Source: Flammeovirgaceae bacterium SG7u.111
Lineage (GTDB): Bacteria; Bacteroidota; Bacteroidia; Cytophagales; Flammeovirgaceae
Assembly: GCA_034044135.1 (NCBI GenBank)
Contig: CP139021.1
Location: 2,247,635 to 2,311,634 of the forward strand
Length of the DNA: 64,000 bases
Direction: 5' to 3'
In this document: positions 52,529 to 61,310 of the stretch, in pieces
Layout: every line of letters begins with the position of its first letter
How positions within the stretch are numbered: the first letter of the stretch is position 1
The notes under the pieces: model-generated
Databases searched by the model: none
Told to the model about the DNA's origin: nothing
What the model saw: only the letters and a program-made list of their open reading frames with translations
Made by a program: the position numbers and the translations under genes

Positions 52529-55500
52529 ATGAAAAAAACAATCTTCCTCTGGTTTCTTTTACTAACAGGAAACCTATTTGCACAATCAAACCTGATTCCC
52601 GACGCCAGCTTTGAGGTTGGCTACTCAGGAGGAACAAATAACGCTTATTACTATCACGAAAATAAAACGCTTTGGCGTGCTTGGCCTTTTATAGCTTTTG
52701 AGTCTACCTCCGAGTATGTTAATAGCGGTTCAAAATCTTTGAAAATAGGTTATGGAAATTACGGCAGCGTAAATTTCCAACCCACCTTCCGTTTAGAAAA
52801 ATTTCCTCCTTTAGAGGATGCTACCTACATTTTTTCCTTCTACTACAAAACCGATGTAGACCGTTCGGCTGATTCGTTCACCATCAAATTTAGTGAAGGA
52901 GCTGAGCTGACTGGAAATATCAATTTCAAAACTACCATTGTGCCAATTGTAACTACTGCAAAAGACGGTTTTGTAAAAGTTGAAATTGAGTTTGAGACAG
53001 GCAAAGCTATGGCTGGGTTTATCCCGTTCATCGAAGTTCCTTTTATTGCCGAAGGAACATTTATGTATGTGGACGATTTTAGTTTGCTCAAAAAAGTGAC
53101 CGATCCAAAGGCTTGGGAACCAACCCCAGCTACAGGAGCTACTGGAGTTGCCGCTGCTTCAACAACATTGAATTGGCAAAACGGGTTGGGTGCTGTGAAG
53201 CACAACGTTTACTTTGGCGAAGATAAGGGGAATTTGCAGCTTGTCGCAGATGGAATTACTTCCAACTTTCACGCACTGCCAAAGCTGGAAAACGAAAAAG
53301 AATATTTTTGGAGAGTTGATGAAGTAGATGCAGGCGAAGTAGTGACCACAGGTAATGTTTGGAGCTTCACCACCAAGACATATTACGATGAGCAAATGGA
53401 AATCATCAAAACACAAAGGGTAGTGTCCGATGATGTGGTCACGTGGAAACAGTTTGGTCCTGGTAATTCAGGCTTTGTGAATTTCTTGCGCTATCATCCT
53501 TTGTTGCCCGATTTCTGTCTGACCTCTCCAGATATGGGGAACACCTACCAAACAGAAGACAACGGCAAGTCGTGGAACACGGTAAAAGACGTAGATAGCA
53601 TGTCGGATTTTTTCAGAATATACGATATGTATTATTCTTCTAAAACGGCAAAGTTTGCCATCGCCATAGAAAGCTCTCGTCTATATGTAAGTAACGATAC
53701 AGCTAGGAACTGGCAGTTGGTACACAGTTGCCCTTGGTACGATACGCACAATGGAAGAACCGATGATTCCCGCTCTTGGTATAGAAAGGTTTCGGCGGTA
53801 ACAATCGATCCTGCCGATGACAATACATGGTATGTAGGCGCTGGTAACTTTTGCCGTGGCCAGCAGCAGCTCTGGAGCTCAATAAAAGATGCTAATCAAG
53901 CCAAGCCTCGAGGCAATGACTCGGATTATATGGGCACTATTTGGAAGACTACCGATGCGGGGAAAACGTGGATTGCTCTTACCAATGGGCTAGATGCAAA
54001 AGCCCAATTTTCTAGAATAATTGTTCATCCTGAAAATAGTAATTTGATTTTTGCAGGTGCTCAAAACGGCTTGTTCTGCTCAACGGATGGAGGAGCAACT
54101 TGGTCGGATATTGGAGAGGGAAAATTGGATAACAATACCATCATGGATATGGATTTTTATTACAATTCTACAAGCAAAAAGTTTATCCTTTATGTGGCAG
54201 ATCAGGTTCGGTATCACCCAGATGGGCAAACAACCAAAAGTGATGGAGGAATTTTCGGGTCTGAAGATAACGGGGACACTTGGGCAAACATAAATGGAAA
54301 CCTTGGGCTAGATATTAATAAGTTGACTGGAGGAGTTCCCGATAACTACTACCAATACATAGCCAAGTGGTTTGGAATAAGTACTGCGGAAGCCAAATCT
54401 CAATATCCAACAAAGCCAACGGCAGCGTTGCAGTATTTCAATTCATTGAATGTAGATCAAAGTGAAGAAAATACGCTTTATGTAGGGTTTTACGATGCCC
54501 AAATCCAAAAATCGATCACGCCGGGGCGTTTGTGGAAAACGACAGATGGTGGAACCAAATGGATAAATACTGCCCGTGATTTTGCCCCAGCATGGGAAGC
54601 CGACAAGGCGTATTGGGAGGAGAGAGGAAACCCATATTCCGACAATATGGAGCTAGGTCACGCTCCTTTCAACCAGCAATGGGGAAGCAACTATCCGTTA
54701 AGGTCTTTACGGTACGCAGCAGTAAATTCGAGAGGTAATGTGATGGTCTTGCACGCACACAATACCTTGCTCAGTACCGACGGAGGTGAAAACTTTAAAC
54801 AAGTAGATGAAGAATATACGAGCAATGGCAACATTATGGGGAATGGAAATAGCAACTTGCCAGGGCAATGCTTGTTCTTAGACAGGCGATTAGGCGAAGG
54901 AGTTGGCTATTTTGGTTCGGGAGAGCACCACTTGTGGAAATCAACCAATGATGGCACAAATGGAAGGCAAGCAGTCAAATATCTAGATGGTTCGCAGGAA
55001 AGTGTATTTGCCGTAGCCACCCACCCTTGGGATGAAAACACGGTTTATACCACTTCAATGCGCCAAAAGCATTTGGATAGGATATATAAATCGACCGATG
55101 GGGGCAAAACTTTCGTCGATTGGGGAAAAGCAACCGAGGCTTCCGAATGGATGCGTACTAACCACATCCGAATCGACCCTATCAACCCTGATTATATGTA
55201 CTTTGGAGTTACCGAAGTAGCCGGCTCGGGTGGAGGAAGTGGAACGGATGGACCCGACAAAGACAAAGAGGGCGGTTTCCATAAATCGGTAAATGTTGGG
55301 AAAAGCTTCGATCCGAGCAACAGCGGCATGCCTGCAAAAGTTTGGGTAAGGGATATTGAGTTTGACCCACGTGACACCACAATGGCTTCTCTTTTTGTAG
55401 CAGCTCCGTGGAATCAAGAAACGCAGACGAATGGGGGATTATTCCACTCAACCGATAGAGGAGAAAATTGGGCTGAAATTCAGGTTTCGAATAAAATAGA

Positions 55501-56407
55501 AGGGGTGAATAATATCCAGTTTGACCATACGGGAAGGCTTTATGCAACAGCGGGTAGGAGGGCAGCCGCACTAAATGCAGGAGGCTTATTCTACAGTGAT
55601 GATTTTGGGCAAACATGGACGCAGATTTTTGATGCTCCTTTCGTAGATAACTTTGCAGTTTCTCCCTTCGATCATAATGTTCTAATATTCTCGATGAGTA
55701 GGCTCACCAAAAACCCAGGCGTTTTTATAAGCTTGGATAGGGGGAAAACTTGGAGTAAAATCAATCAGCGAATCGGCCAGCCTGATGTAATCACCCAAGT
55801 AGAGTTTGATTTGCACGATCCTACTGTAATTTGGCTTTCCGTAATGGGAAGTGGCTTTTACAAAGGAAGTTTCCCCGAAGGGGCAGATAGAAGAAAAATA
55901 AAGGTAACACCAGAAACTTCAGAATTGGAAGAGAGGAGAACGTTGCAGCTTGAGGTGGATACGCCAAGCTTGGGTGGAACTTTGAAATACAAATCGGCAA
56001 ATCCAAGTGTGGCAACAGTTTCGGAAAGCGGCTTGGTGACTGGTGTGAAAAAAGGAGCAGTAAAAATATGGGTAACTTCCGAAGATGGAAGGTTCTCCGA
56101 TTTTGTTTATCTCGTAGTAAAAGAAGGTACTACAGACCCAATTCCTACCGGTATTGAAGATGGGCTAGAGGACAAGACCTTCTTGTTCCCAAACCCAGTT
56201 GGGGAGGGTCAGATACTGAAGGTAGAAACGGAAGGGTTGGTAAAAGCTATCAGCATTTTTGACCTTAATGGAAGTTTGCTTAAAAAGGTGAAAATCAACA
56301 ATCAACCATCTGCCGAAATAGATACAAAAGGACTTGTTGGAGGAGTTTACATCATTCACTTCCAGACTGATAAATCCTTTTTTGTGAAGAAGTTTATGAT
56401 CTTATGA
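52529..56407 (+). CDS. Large secreted BNR/Asp-box protein with T9SS domain
   Basis: A 1292-residue exported protein. The signal peptide ends LFAQ. Residues 20-190 form a jelly-roll domain (LIPDASFEVGYSGG) and 190-275 a fibronectin-III-like domain. Residues 300-1130 hold repeated beta-propeller blades with Asp boxes: TEDNGKSW, TTDAGKTW, STDGGATW, SEDNGDTW, STDRGENW and SDDFGQTW. This is the architecture of sialidase-like, VPS10/sortilin-like and GH74 xyloglucanase-like proteins. A bacterial Ig-like domain follows (IKVTPETSELEERRTL), and the last 75 residues are a T9SS sorting domain (LFPNPVGEG). Which enzyme, if any, it is cannot be decided. The glycan-import genes upstream suggest a depolymerase or binding role. 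Confidence 0.8.
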   Translation: MKKTIFLWFLLLTGNLFAQSNLIPDASFEVGYSGGTNNAYYYHENKTLWRAWPFIAFESTSEYVNSGSKSLKIGYGNYGSVNFQPTFRLEKFPPLEDATYIFSFYYKTDVDRSADSFTIKFSEGAELTGNINFKTTIVPIVTTAKDGFVKVEIEFETGKAMAGFIPFIEVPFIAEGTFMYVDDFSLLKKVTDPKAWEPTPATGATGVAAASTTLNWQNGLGAVKHNVYFGEDKGNLQLVADGITSNFHALPKLENEKEYFWRVDEVDAGEVVTTGNVWSFTTKTYYDEQMEIIKTQRVVSDDVVTWKQFGPGNSGFVNFLRYHPLLPDFCLTSPDMGNTYQTEDNGKSWNTVKDVDSMSDFFRIYDMYYSSKTAKFAIAIESSRLYVSNDTARNWQLVHSCPWYDTHNGRTDDSRSWYRKVSAVTIDPADDNTWYVGAGNFCRGQQQLWSSIKDANQAKPRGNDSDYMGTIWKTTDAGKTWIALTNGLDAKAQFSRIIVHPENSNLIFAGAQNGLFCSTDGGATWSDIGEGKLDNNTIMDMDFYYNSTSKKFILYVADQVRYHPDGQTTKSDGGIFGSEDNGDTWANINGNLGLDINKLTGGVPDNYYQYIAKWFGISTAEAKSQYPTKPTAALQYFNSLNVDQSEENTLYVGFYDAQIQKSITPGRLWKTTDGGTKWINTARDFAPAWEADKAYWEERGNPYSDNMELGHAPFNQQWGSNYPLRSLRYAAVNSRGNVMVLHAHNTLLSTDGGENFKQVDEEYTSNGNIMGNGNSNLPGQCLFLDRRLGEGVGYFGSGEHHLWKSTNDGTNGRQAVKYLDGSQESVFAVATHPWDENTVYTTSMRQKHLDRIYKSTDGGKTFVDWGKATEASEWMRTNHIRIDPINPDYMYFGVTEVAGSGGGSGTDGPDKDKEGGFHKSVNVGKSFDPSNSGMPAKVWVRDIEFDPRDTTMASLFVAAPWNQETQTNGGLFHSTDRGENWAEIQVSNKIEGVNNIQFDHTGRLYATAGRRAAALNAGGLFYSDDFGQTWTQIFDAPFVDNFAVSPFDHNVLIFSMSRLTKNPGVFISLDRGKTWSKINQRIGQPDVITQVEFDLHDPTVIWLSVMGSGFYKGSFPEGADRRKIKVTPETSELEERRTLQLEVDTPSLGGTLKYKSANPSVATVSESGLVTGVKKGAVKIWVTSEDGRFSDFVYLVVKEGTTDPIPTGIEDGLEDKTFLFPNPVGEGQILKVETEGLVKAISIFDLNGSLLKKVKINNQPSAEIDTKGLVGGVYIIHFQTDKSFFVKKFMIL

Positions 56408-56464
56408 AGTTGTCTAAAGTATAAGGGGCTTCGTAACCGAAAGATTTTAACTTTAGACAACTTC
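56406..56464. repeat. 15-bp perfect inverted repeat after the BNR gene
   Basis: GAAGTTGTCTAAAGT and its exact complement ACTTTAGACAACTTC enclose 29 bases. The left arm starts within the stop codon. It lies before a second such repeat in the same convergent gap. Confidence 0.75.
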
Positions 56465-56476
56465 GATATACCTAAT

Positions 56477-56528
56477 TACTCTACCCAATGGCTTTTCCAA
56501 AAGTAGTATTGATCTGTTGGGTAGAGTA
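56477..56528. repeat. 12-bp perfect inverted repeat before the HTCS end
   Basis: TACTCTACCCAA and TTGGGTAGAGTA are exact complements around a 28-base loop. It follows the 15-bp repeat by 12 bases. The two long-loop repeats fill the gap between convergent genes. Confidence 0.75.
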
Positions 56529-56555
56529 TTATGAGTTGCCCTTCGTGGATTATTA

Positions 56556-59500
56556 CTAATCCTCTTGTGAAACTTTGGTATCTCCATATTTTTGATACTG
56601 TTTTGGACTTTTTCCAAACTTCTCTTTAAAACATTTTCTGAAATATTTGGGGTCCATAAACCCAACCTCGTACATGACTTCTGATACGGAGTGGATATTT
56701 TTTTTCAGTAATTGTGCTGCCCGTTTCAATCGGATATTTCTGATGAACGAATTGGTGGTATCACCGACCAAAACCTTCAGTTTCTTGTTCAGCTGCTCTT
56801 GCGAAAGCCCGCATTCTTGTGCTACCATTGCTACAGAGAGGTCTTTGACAGAAATGTTGTCTTCAACAAACTCTAGTATGCGATTTAGGAACTTTTCGTC
56901 AATTTTAGTGAGACCAGCTTCTGAAGGTGTAAGCTCTATAGAGTTTTGGAATTTTTGAATAATCTTAGTTCTGGACTCGATAAGTGCCCCCAACCTTGTT
57001 TCCAGTTCTTTGATGCTGAATGGCTTGGTGATGTAAGCGTCAGCCCCTAATGAGTAGCCTTTTAGTTTGCTTTCGGAGTTGTCTTTTGCAGTTAAAAGAA
57101 TGACCGGTATATGGTTTATACGCTCATCTGACTTTAATTTCTCGCAAAACTCATACCCGTCCATACCCGGCATCATCACATCACTTATTACAAGGTCAAT
57201 GTTGTTTTCAAGGCAAATACCTATGGCTTCACTCCCTTCCTGAGCTTTGAATATATTGTATGCTTCTTTGAAAGTCTCTTCAAGAAATAATAAGATTTCG
57301 ATATTATCTTCAACAAGTAAGAGTGTGTGGTTTTTAGACGCCAGAGACTTGTTTGCACTCTTAGGTTCAATTATTTCAGGTGATTTCGGTCTGGTGTAAT
57401 TTACCTGCTCAATATTGAAATCACCTCTAGTTTCTGTTGCCTCTTCAGGGCTATATGCGTTCTTATCCGTTGGTAAAGCCACTTTGAATACAGTGATGTT
57501 TTCTTCTTCGGTTTTGAAAGTTATGCTTCCATGATGCATCTCAATCAAGTCTTTTACATAAGAAAGTCCAATCCCTGCGCTTTGTTCCCCTTCTATTCTG
57601 GCGTATGCAAACCGTTCAAAAATATGCTCTTGAACATCCTTTGGAATACCTGGCCCATTATTTTTTACTAAAATCTCTATTTGCTCATTGTTTTTTGTTA
57701 ATGCCAATTCTATTTCCCCATAGTTTGGGGTGAATTTAAATGCATTGGATAGAAGGTTAAAAACGACTCTTTCAATGATCTCTGGGTCAAACCAAGCAAG
57801 TAATTGATGATCACAGGTTACTTTAAACTCGATATTTTTTTGATTGGCCAATACATAGAAATTTTGACCTAGCACGGTAATGTAATTGCCAAGATCATTG
57901 TATGACACACAAAGTTTCATCTTACCTTGCTCCAATTTCCTAAAGGTCAAAAGTTGATTTATGAGGTTGAGCAGGGTTTTTGAATTACGAATGATAGGTT
58001 GGTAATACTTCTGGCGTTCTGCTTCGCTAAGTGTGGAAGAGTGGTTTTTTAGTCTTTCCATTAAACCAATGATCAAAGTCAAAGGAGTCCGGAATTCATG
58101 AGACACATTGGTAAAAAAGCGAAGCTTGAATTGATTTAACTCTTCGAGTTTTTTCTTTTCCATATGCTCAAGTTTGTATTCATTTTTCCTAGTGTTGGTT
58201 ATGATTGTGTATTTTCTGAAAATCCACAATGCACTTATAAAAGCAATAGCATATATTACTATTGCCAAGGTTGAACCCCACCAAGGGGGGGCTATTACTA
58301 TTGATATACTAAGTTCTTTGGTGCTCCAATATCCATCTTGGTTAGTCCCTTTCACCCTAAGGTTGTATTTGCCGGGCAAAAGGTTCGTGTATTTTGCAAT
58401 TCTGTTGTCAGCCGAAGTATAAATCCAATCATTATCAAAGCCTTCCAATTTGTAGGCATATTTATTTTGGATGGGAGAAACAAAGTGAAGGGTGGAAAAG
58501 CTAATAGAAAAGCTATTTTCACTATAGCTGAGATCAATTTCTTCAACTGAATTGAGGTCTGCTTTCAGCACCACCCTGCCATTTAGCGTATCTCTTGGTG
58601 CAATGACCGTATTTAGGATTTGCAGTTGGTCAAAAACAAGGTCAACTTCAAAAGTATCTTGCACAACTTCATAGGGGAAAAATGTATTAAAACCATTTAC
58701 GCCACCAAAGAGCAATTGACCATCAGCCCGCTTGCAGGCAGCTATCTCACCAAACTCAACATCTTGCAAGCCATCATCTACGCCAAAATTTTCAAATTCC
58801 ATTTTGTCTGGTGAAAACCTGGTAAGTCCCATATTGCTTGAGCACCACATGTCTCCGTTATCATCTTCTATGATGGCCTTGATTACATTATTGGGAAGCC
58901 CATCTCGTGTTGTGTACGATACAAATTTGTGGTCATTAGGATTTTTTCCATCCAAAAGCTTATTAAGTCCGCCTCCTAATGTACCTATCCACACATCTCC
59001 TCTATCAGTCACATAAATTGGGAGTATGTAGTTGTGGCTTATGGTGGACTTGTCGTTTTCGTCGTGAAAAAACTTGATAAATTCGGGGTTTTTATGATTA
59101 GCCTGATCTGGAGTCAGTTTATTAACCCCATTGCCTGTCCCAATCCAAATATTACCTTTTTTATCTTGGGCAATGCTTCTTATTATGTTTGAGGAAATCG
59201 AGGTAGGGTCACTCTCGTCAAATTTAAAAGAATCTGCTTTAAGAATCTTTCCCTGAGAATCTATCTTATACCTAAAGAGTCCTTCTTCGTACGTGCCCAA
59301 CCAAATATTCTTGTCTGCATCCACTAATATAGAAAATATTTGAGCGGGGATATTGATGTATCCTTCACCAGAAAAGAACTTACCTTTCTTTACATCACTC
59401 GATTTTCCATACTTGAAGGTAGTTGGGTAGCCAGAACCTATCAGTATTAGGTTTTCGCCTGGCGTCTCGTATTCATCAATTGCATATACAAAGTTTTGGA

Positions 59501-60761
59501 AGTTGTTTCTTCCAGATATGTTTATTCGTTTAAAGCCATTTTCGAAGTTTTTTCCTTTTTGGAGAAAGTTCAGTCCTTCACTACCCATAGTGCCTATCCA
59601 TATATTTTCTTCTGAGTCTTCAAAAACAGCTCTTACTTTATTGTAAGCGATGCTTCCCTCGTCTTCAGTTCGGGTATAGTGGGTAAAGTTCTTCTTGTTG
59701 GGTTTGTAGATATTTACTCCGGCACCATCAGTCCCAATCCATATTAATCCAGATTTATCCTCCAAAATACAGTTGACAATATCGCCGCTTAGGCTAGAAG
59801 GGTTTCCTGGTTGATGTCTAAAGTTTTCTACCTGTTTCAGAGTATTGTTTTTAAATTCATATACAATTACCCCTTGGTGTGTGGCACACCAAAGTAGGCT
59901 GTCATCTACCGAAAGGATGTTCCGAGGCCTGATGTTGGCTACTTTTAAAAGTTGGGCATTGGCTCTGTTTATCTGTTCAAATGGAAGAAAAAATATTCCG
60001 TTGCCAACTATGAATAGCCCTTTGCTATTTTCTTGAATACTAAATACTTGGCGGAGCCCTTGCATTTCATAATGGATAAATTGTTCCTTTCCAGCATTTC
60101 GTGTATCATAATACCTGCTAAGCCCATCCTGGCTACCCACCCATATGTTTCCTTTTTCATCTTGATGGAGGGAGGTTATTCTATTATCAATCAACGACCC
60201 ATAGTTTTTTGGGTCATGCCTAAATACTTCATTGCTTACAGTTTTCAATTCATAGTTAAATGTTATTTTGTTTAGACCACTTTTAGTCCCCGCCCATATG
60301 TGCCCTTCATCATCAATAAGCAGTTTGTTTATATGGTTGTCTGTGATGAGGTTTGGGTTGTCGGCGGTATTTCTGAAGTGAAATAGCAAACCCGTTTTTC
60401 GCTCATACATTGTTAATCCCTCATCGTCAGAGCCAACCCAAAGGTTTCCAAGAGAATCCTCGGCTATTTGCCTCATAAGGCTGCTGCGAAAAGAGTGTGG
60501 GTCAGCGGGATCTTTCCTGAATTTTTTGATAGAGTAGCCATCGTATCGGTTAAGACCGTCGTGAGTCCCTATCCATACATAGCCTTTGCTATCCTGAAAA
60601 ATAGTGGTTATGTCATTTTGAGATAATCCATTTCGTGTGGTAAGCTGATCGAAGTTGTTATGATAGTCCTGAGCGTTGATGCCTAGGGCAGTCAACATAC
60701 AGGTGAGAATCAGAAAATAATCCAGCAATTTCACAACAACCTTCTTCATATTTTTTATCAT
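56556..60761 (-). CDS. Hybrid two-component system regulator (HTCS)
   Basis: A 1401-residue one-protein sensor and regulator. A signal peptide (about 8-30) leads to 14 or so two-component-regulator propeller repeats (blades such as GYVWIGTHDGLNRYDG and GNIWVGSQDGLSRY; about 40-700), forming a periplasmic sensor, and a Y_Y_Y domain (about 745-825). One membrane helix lies at 829-848. The kinase has His888 (NVSHEFRTPLT) and the ATPase boxes NLLSNAFKF, NNGPGIP and GIGLSYVKD. The receiver has phospho-Asp1194 (LVISDVMMPGMDG). A C-terminal AraC-type HTH spans about 1300-1390. Such proteins sense oligosaccharides and switch on neighbouring glycan-use genes; the likely targets are the two SusC loci on either side. 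It is divergent from the second susC. Confidence 0.95.
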   Translation of the reverse strand: MIKNMKKVVVKLLDYFLILTCMLTALGINAQDYHNNFDQLTTRNGLSQNDITTIFQDSKGYVWIGTHDGLNRYDGYSIKKFRKDPADPHSFRSSLMRQIAEDSLGNLWVGSDDEGLTMYERKTGLLFHFRNTADNPNLITDNHINKLLIDDEGHIWAGTKSGLNKITFNYELKTVSNEVFRHDPKNYGSLIDNRITSLHQDEKGNIWVGSQDGLSRYYDTRNAGKEQFIHYEMQGLRQVFSIQENSKGLFIVGNGIFFLPFEQINRANAQLLKVANIRPRNILSVDDSLLWCATHQGVIVYEFKNNTLKQVENFRHQPGNPSSLSGDIVNCILEDKSGLIWIGTDGAGVNIYKPNKKNFTHYTRTEDEGSIAYNKVRAVFEDSEENIWIGTMGSEGLNFLQKGKNFENGFKRINISGRNNFQNFVYAIDEYETPGENLILIGSGYPTTFKYGKSSDVKKGKFFSGEGYINIPAQIFSILVDADKNIWLGTYEEGLFRYKIDSQGKILKADSFKFDESDPTSISSNIIRSIAQDKKGNIWIGTGNGVNKLTPDQANHKNPEFIKFFHDENDKSTISHNYILPIYVTDRGDVWIGTLGGGLNKLLDGKNPNDHKFVSYTTRDGLPNNVIKAIIEDDNGDMWCSSNMGLTRFSPDKMEFENFGVDDGLQDVEFGEIAACKRADGQLLFGGVNGFNTFFPYEVVQDTFEVDLVFDQLQILNTVIAPRDTLNGRVVLKADLNSVEEIDLSYSENSFSISFSTLHFVSPIQNKYAYKLEGFDNDWIYTSADNRIAKYTNLLPGKYNLRVKGTNQDGYWSTKELSISIVIAPPWWGSTLAIVIYAIAFISALWIFRKYTIITNTRKNEYKLEHMEKKKLEELNQFKLRFFTNVSHEFRTPLTLIIGLMERLKNHSSTLSEAERQKYYQPIIRNSKTLLNLINQLLTFRKLEQGKMKLCVSYNDLGNYITVLGQNFYVLANQKNIEFKVTCDHQLLAWFDPEIIERVVFNLLSNAFKFTPNYGEIELALTKNNEQIEILVKNNGPGIPKDVQEHIFERFAYARIEGEQSAGIGLSYVKDLIEMHHGSITFKTEEENITVFKVALPTDKNAYSPEEATETRGDFNIEQVNYTRPKSPEIIEPKSANKSLASKNHTLLLVEDNIEILLFLEETFKEAYNIFKAQEGSEAIGICLENNIDLVISDVMMPGMDGYEFCEKLKSDERINHIPVILLTAKDNSESKLKGYSLGADAYITKPFSIKELETRLGALIESRTKIIQKFQNSIELTPSEAGLTKIDEKFLNRILEFVEDNISVKDLSVAMVAQECGLSQEQLNKKLKVLVGDTTNSFIRNIRLKRAAQLLKKNIHSVSEVMYEVGFMDPKYFRKCFKEKFGKSPKQYQKYGDTKVSQED

Positions 60762-61310
60762 TTTCTTGATACATAAAATTCTATAAAAAGTACTGTTTTT
60801 TTGTGAGGTCCAGTCTAGAAATTTTTTGAGAGTCTCTGTTTTAATAGGCTCTTTAAGATAATGAAAAATGAAATAATGACCCCTAAATTAAAAGTTAATA
60901 TACCCTCTTTTTTGTGTTGCACCCTTTTTTTGAAAGTATAAAATACCTCTTTTTTTTTGAATATGCTATTATTTTAAAATATCAAAATATTACAATATAT
61001 ATAAGTTTTAATATTAAAAAGCGTATTGTTTTTATTTTTAATATTTGATTAGTTCAATTTTTTTTAAATATGTTTTTTTAAAACGTTTGCACAAAATTAC
61101 TTTTACTGCAGCTAGATTTTGTCGTTAGTAAATTTATACCTTCAACTCATCGAATTAGTATTTGTCGACAATTTTTTACTAACACGATCAGCTTGTTTAG
61201 TGGGGTTTTTCACTATAAAATAAAATTATAAGTGAATGATCTCAAGGCGTATTTGAAAGGGTATTTGCCCTTAAGTTTAAATAAAACATTCAAGTAAACT
61301 AAAAAGAAAA
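60762..61310. other. Divergent region, HTCS / second susC
   Basis: 549 bases, very AT-rich. The left 300 bases show nothing clear apart from poly-T tracts. The right part from 61079 repeats the block that precedes the first susC, beginning with AAAACGTTTGCACA. The regulator's target site would be expected here. Confidence 0.5.
61079..61310 (+). repeat. Upstream block shared with the first susC
   Basis: Second copy of the block at 45957-46169, with the same ordered elements (TTTGCACA, ATCGAATTAGTA, GTCGACAATTTT, ACTAAC, AGTGGGGTTTTT, ATCTCAAGG) and further identity into the coding start. The AAAACGTTTG at 61080-61089 matches half of the TAAAACGTTTTA palindrome near the first copy. Confidence 0.75.
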
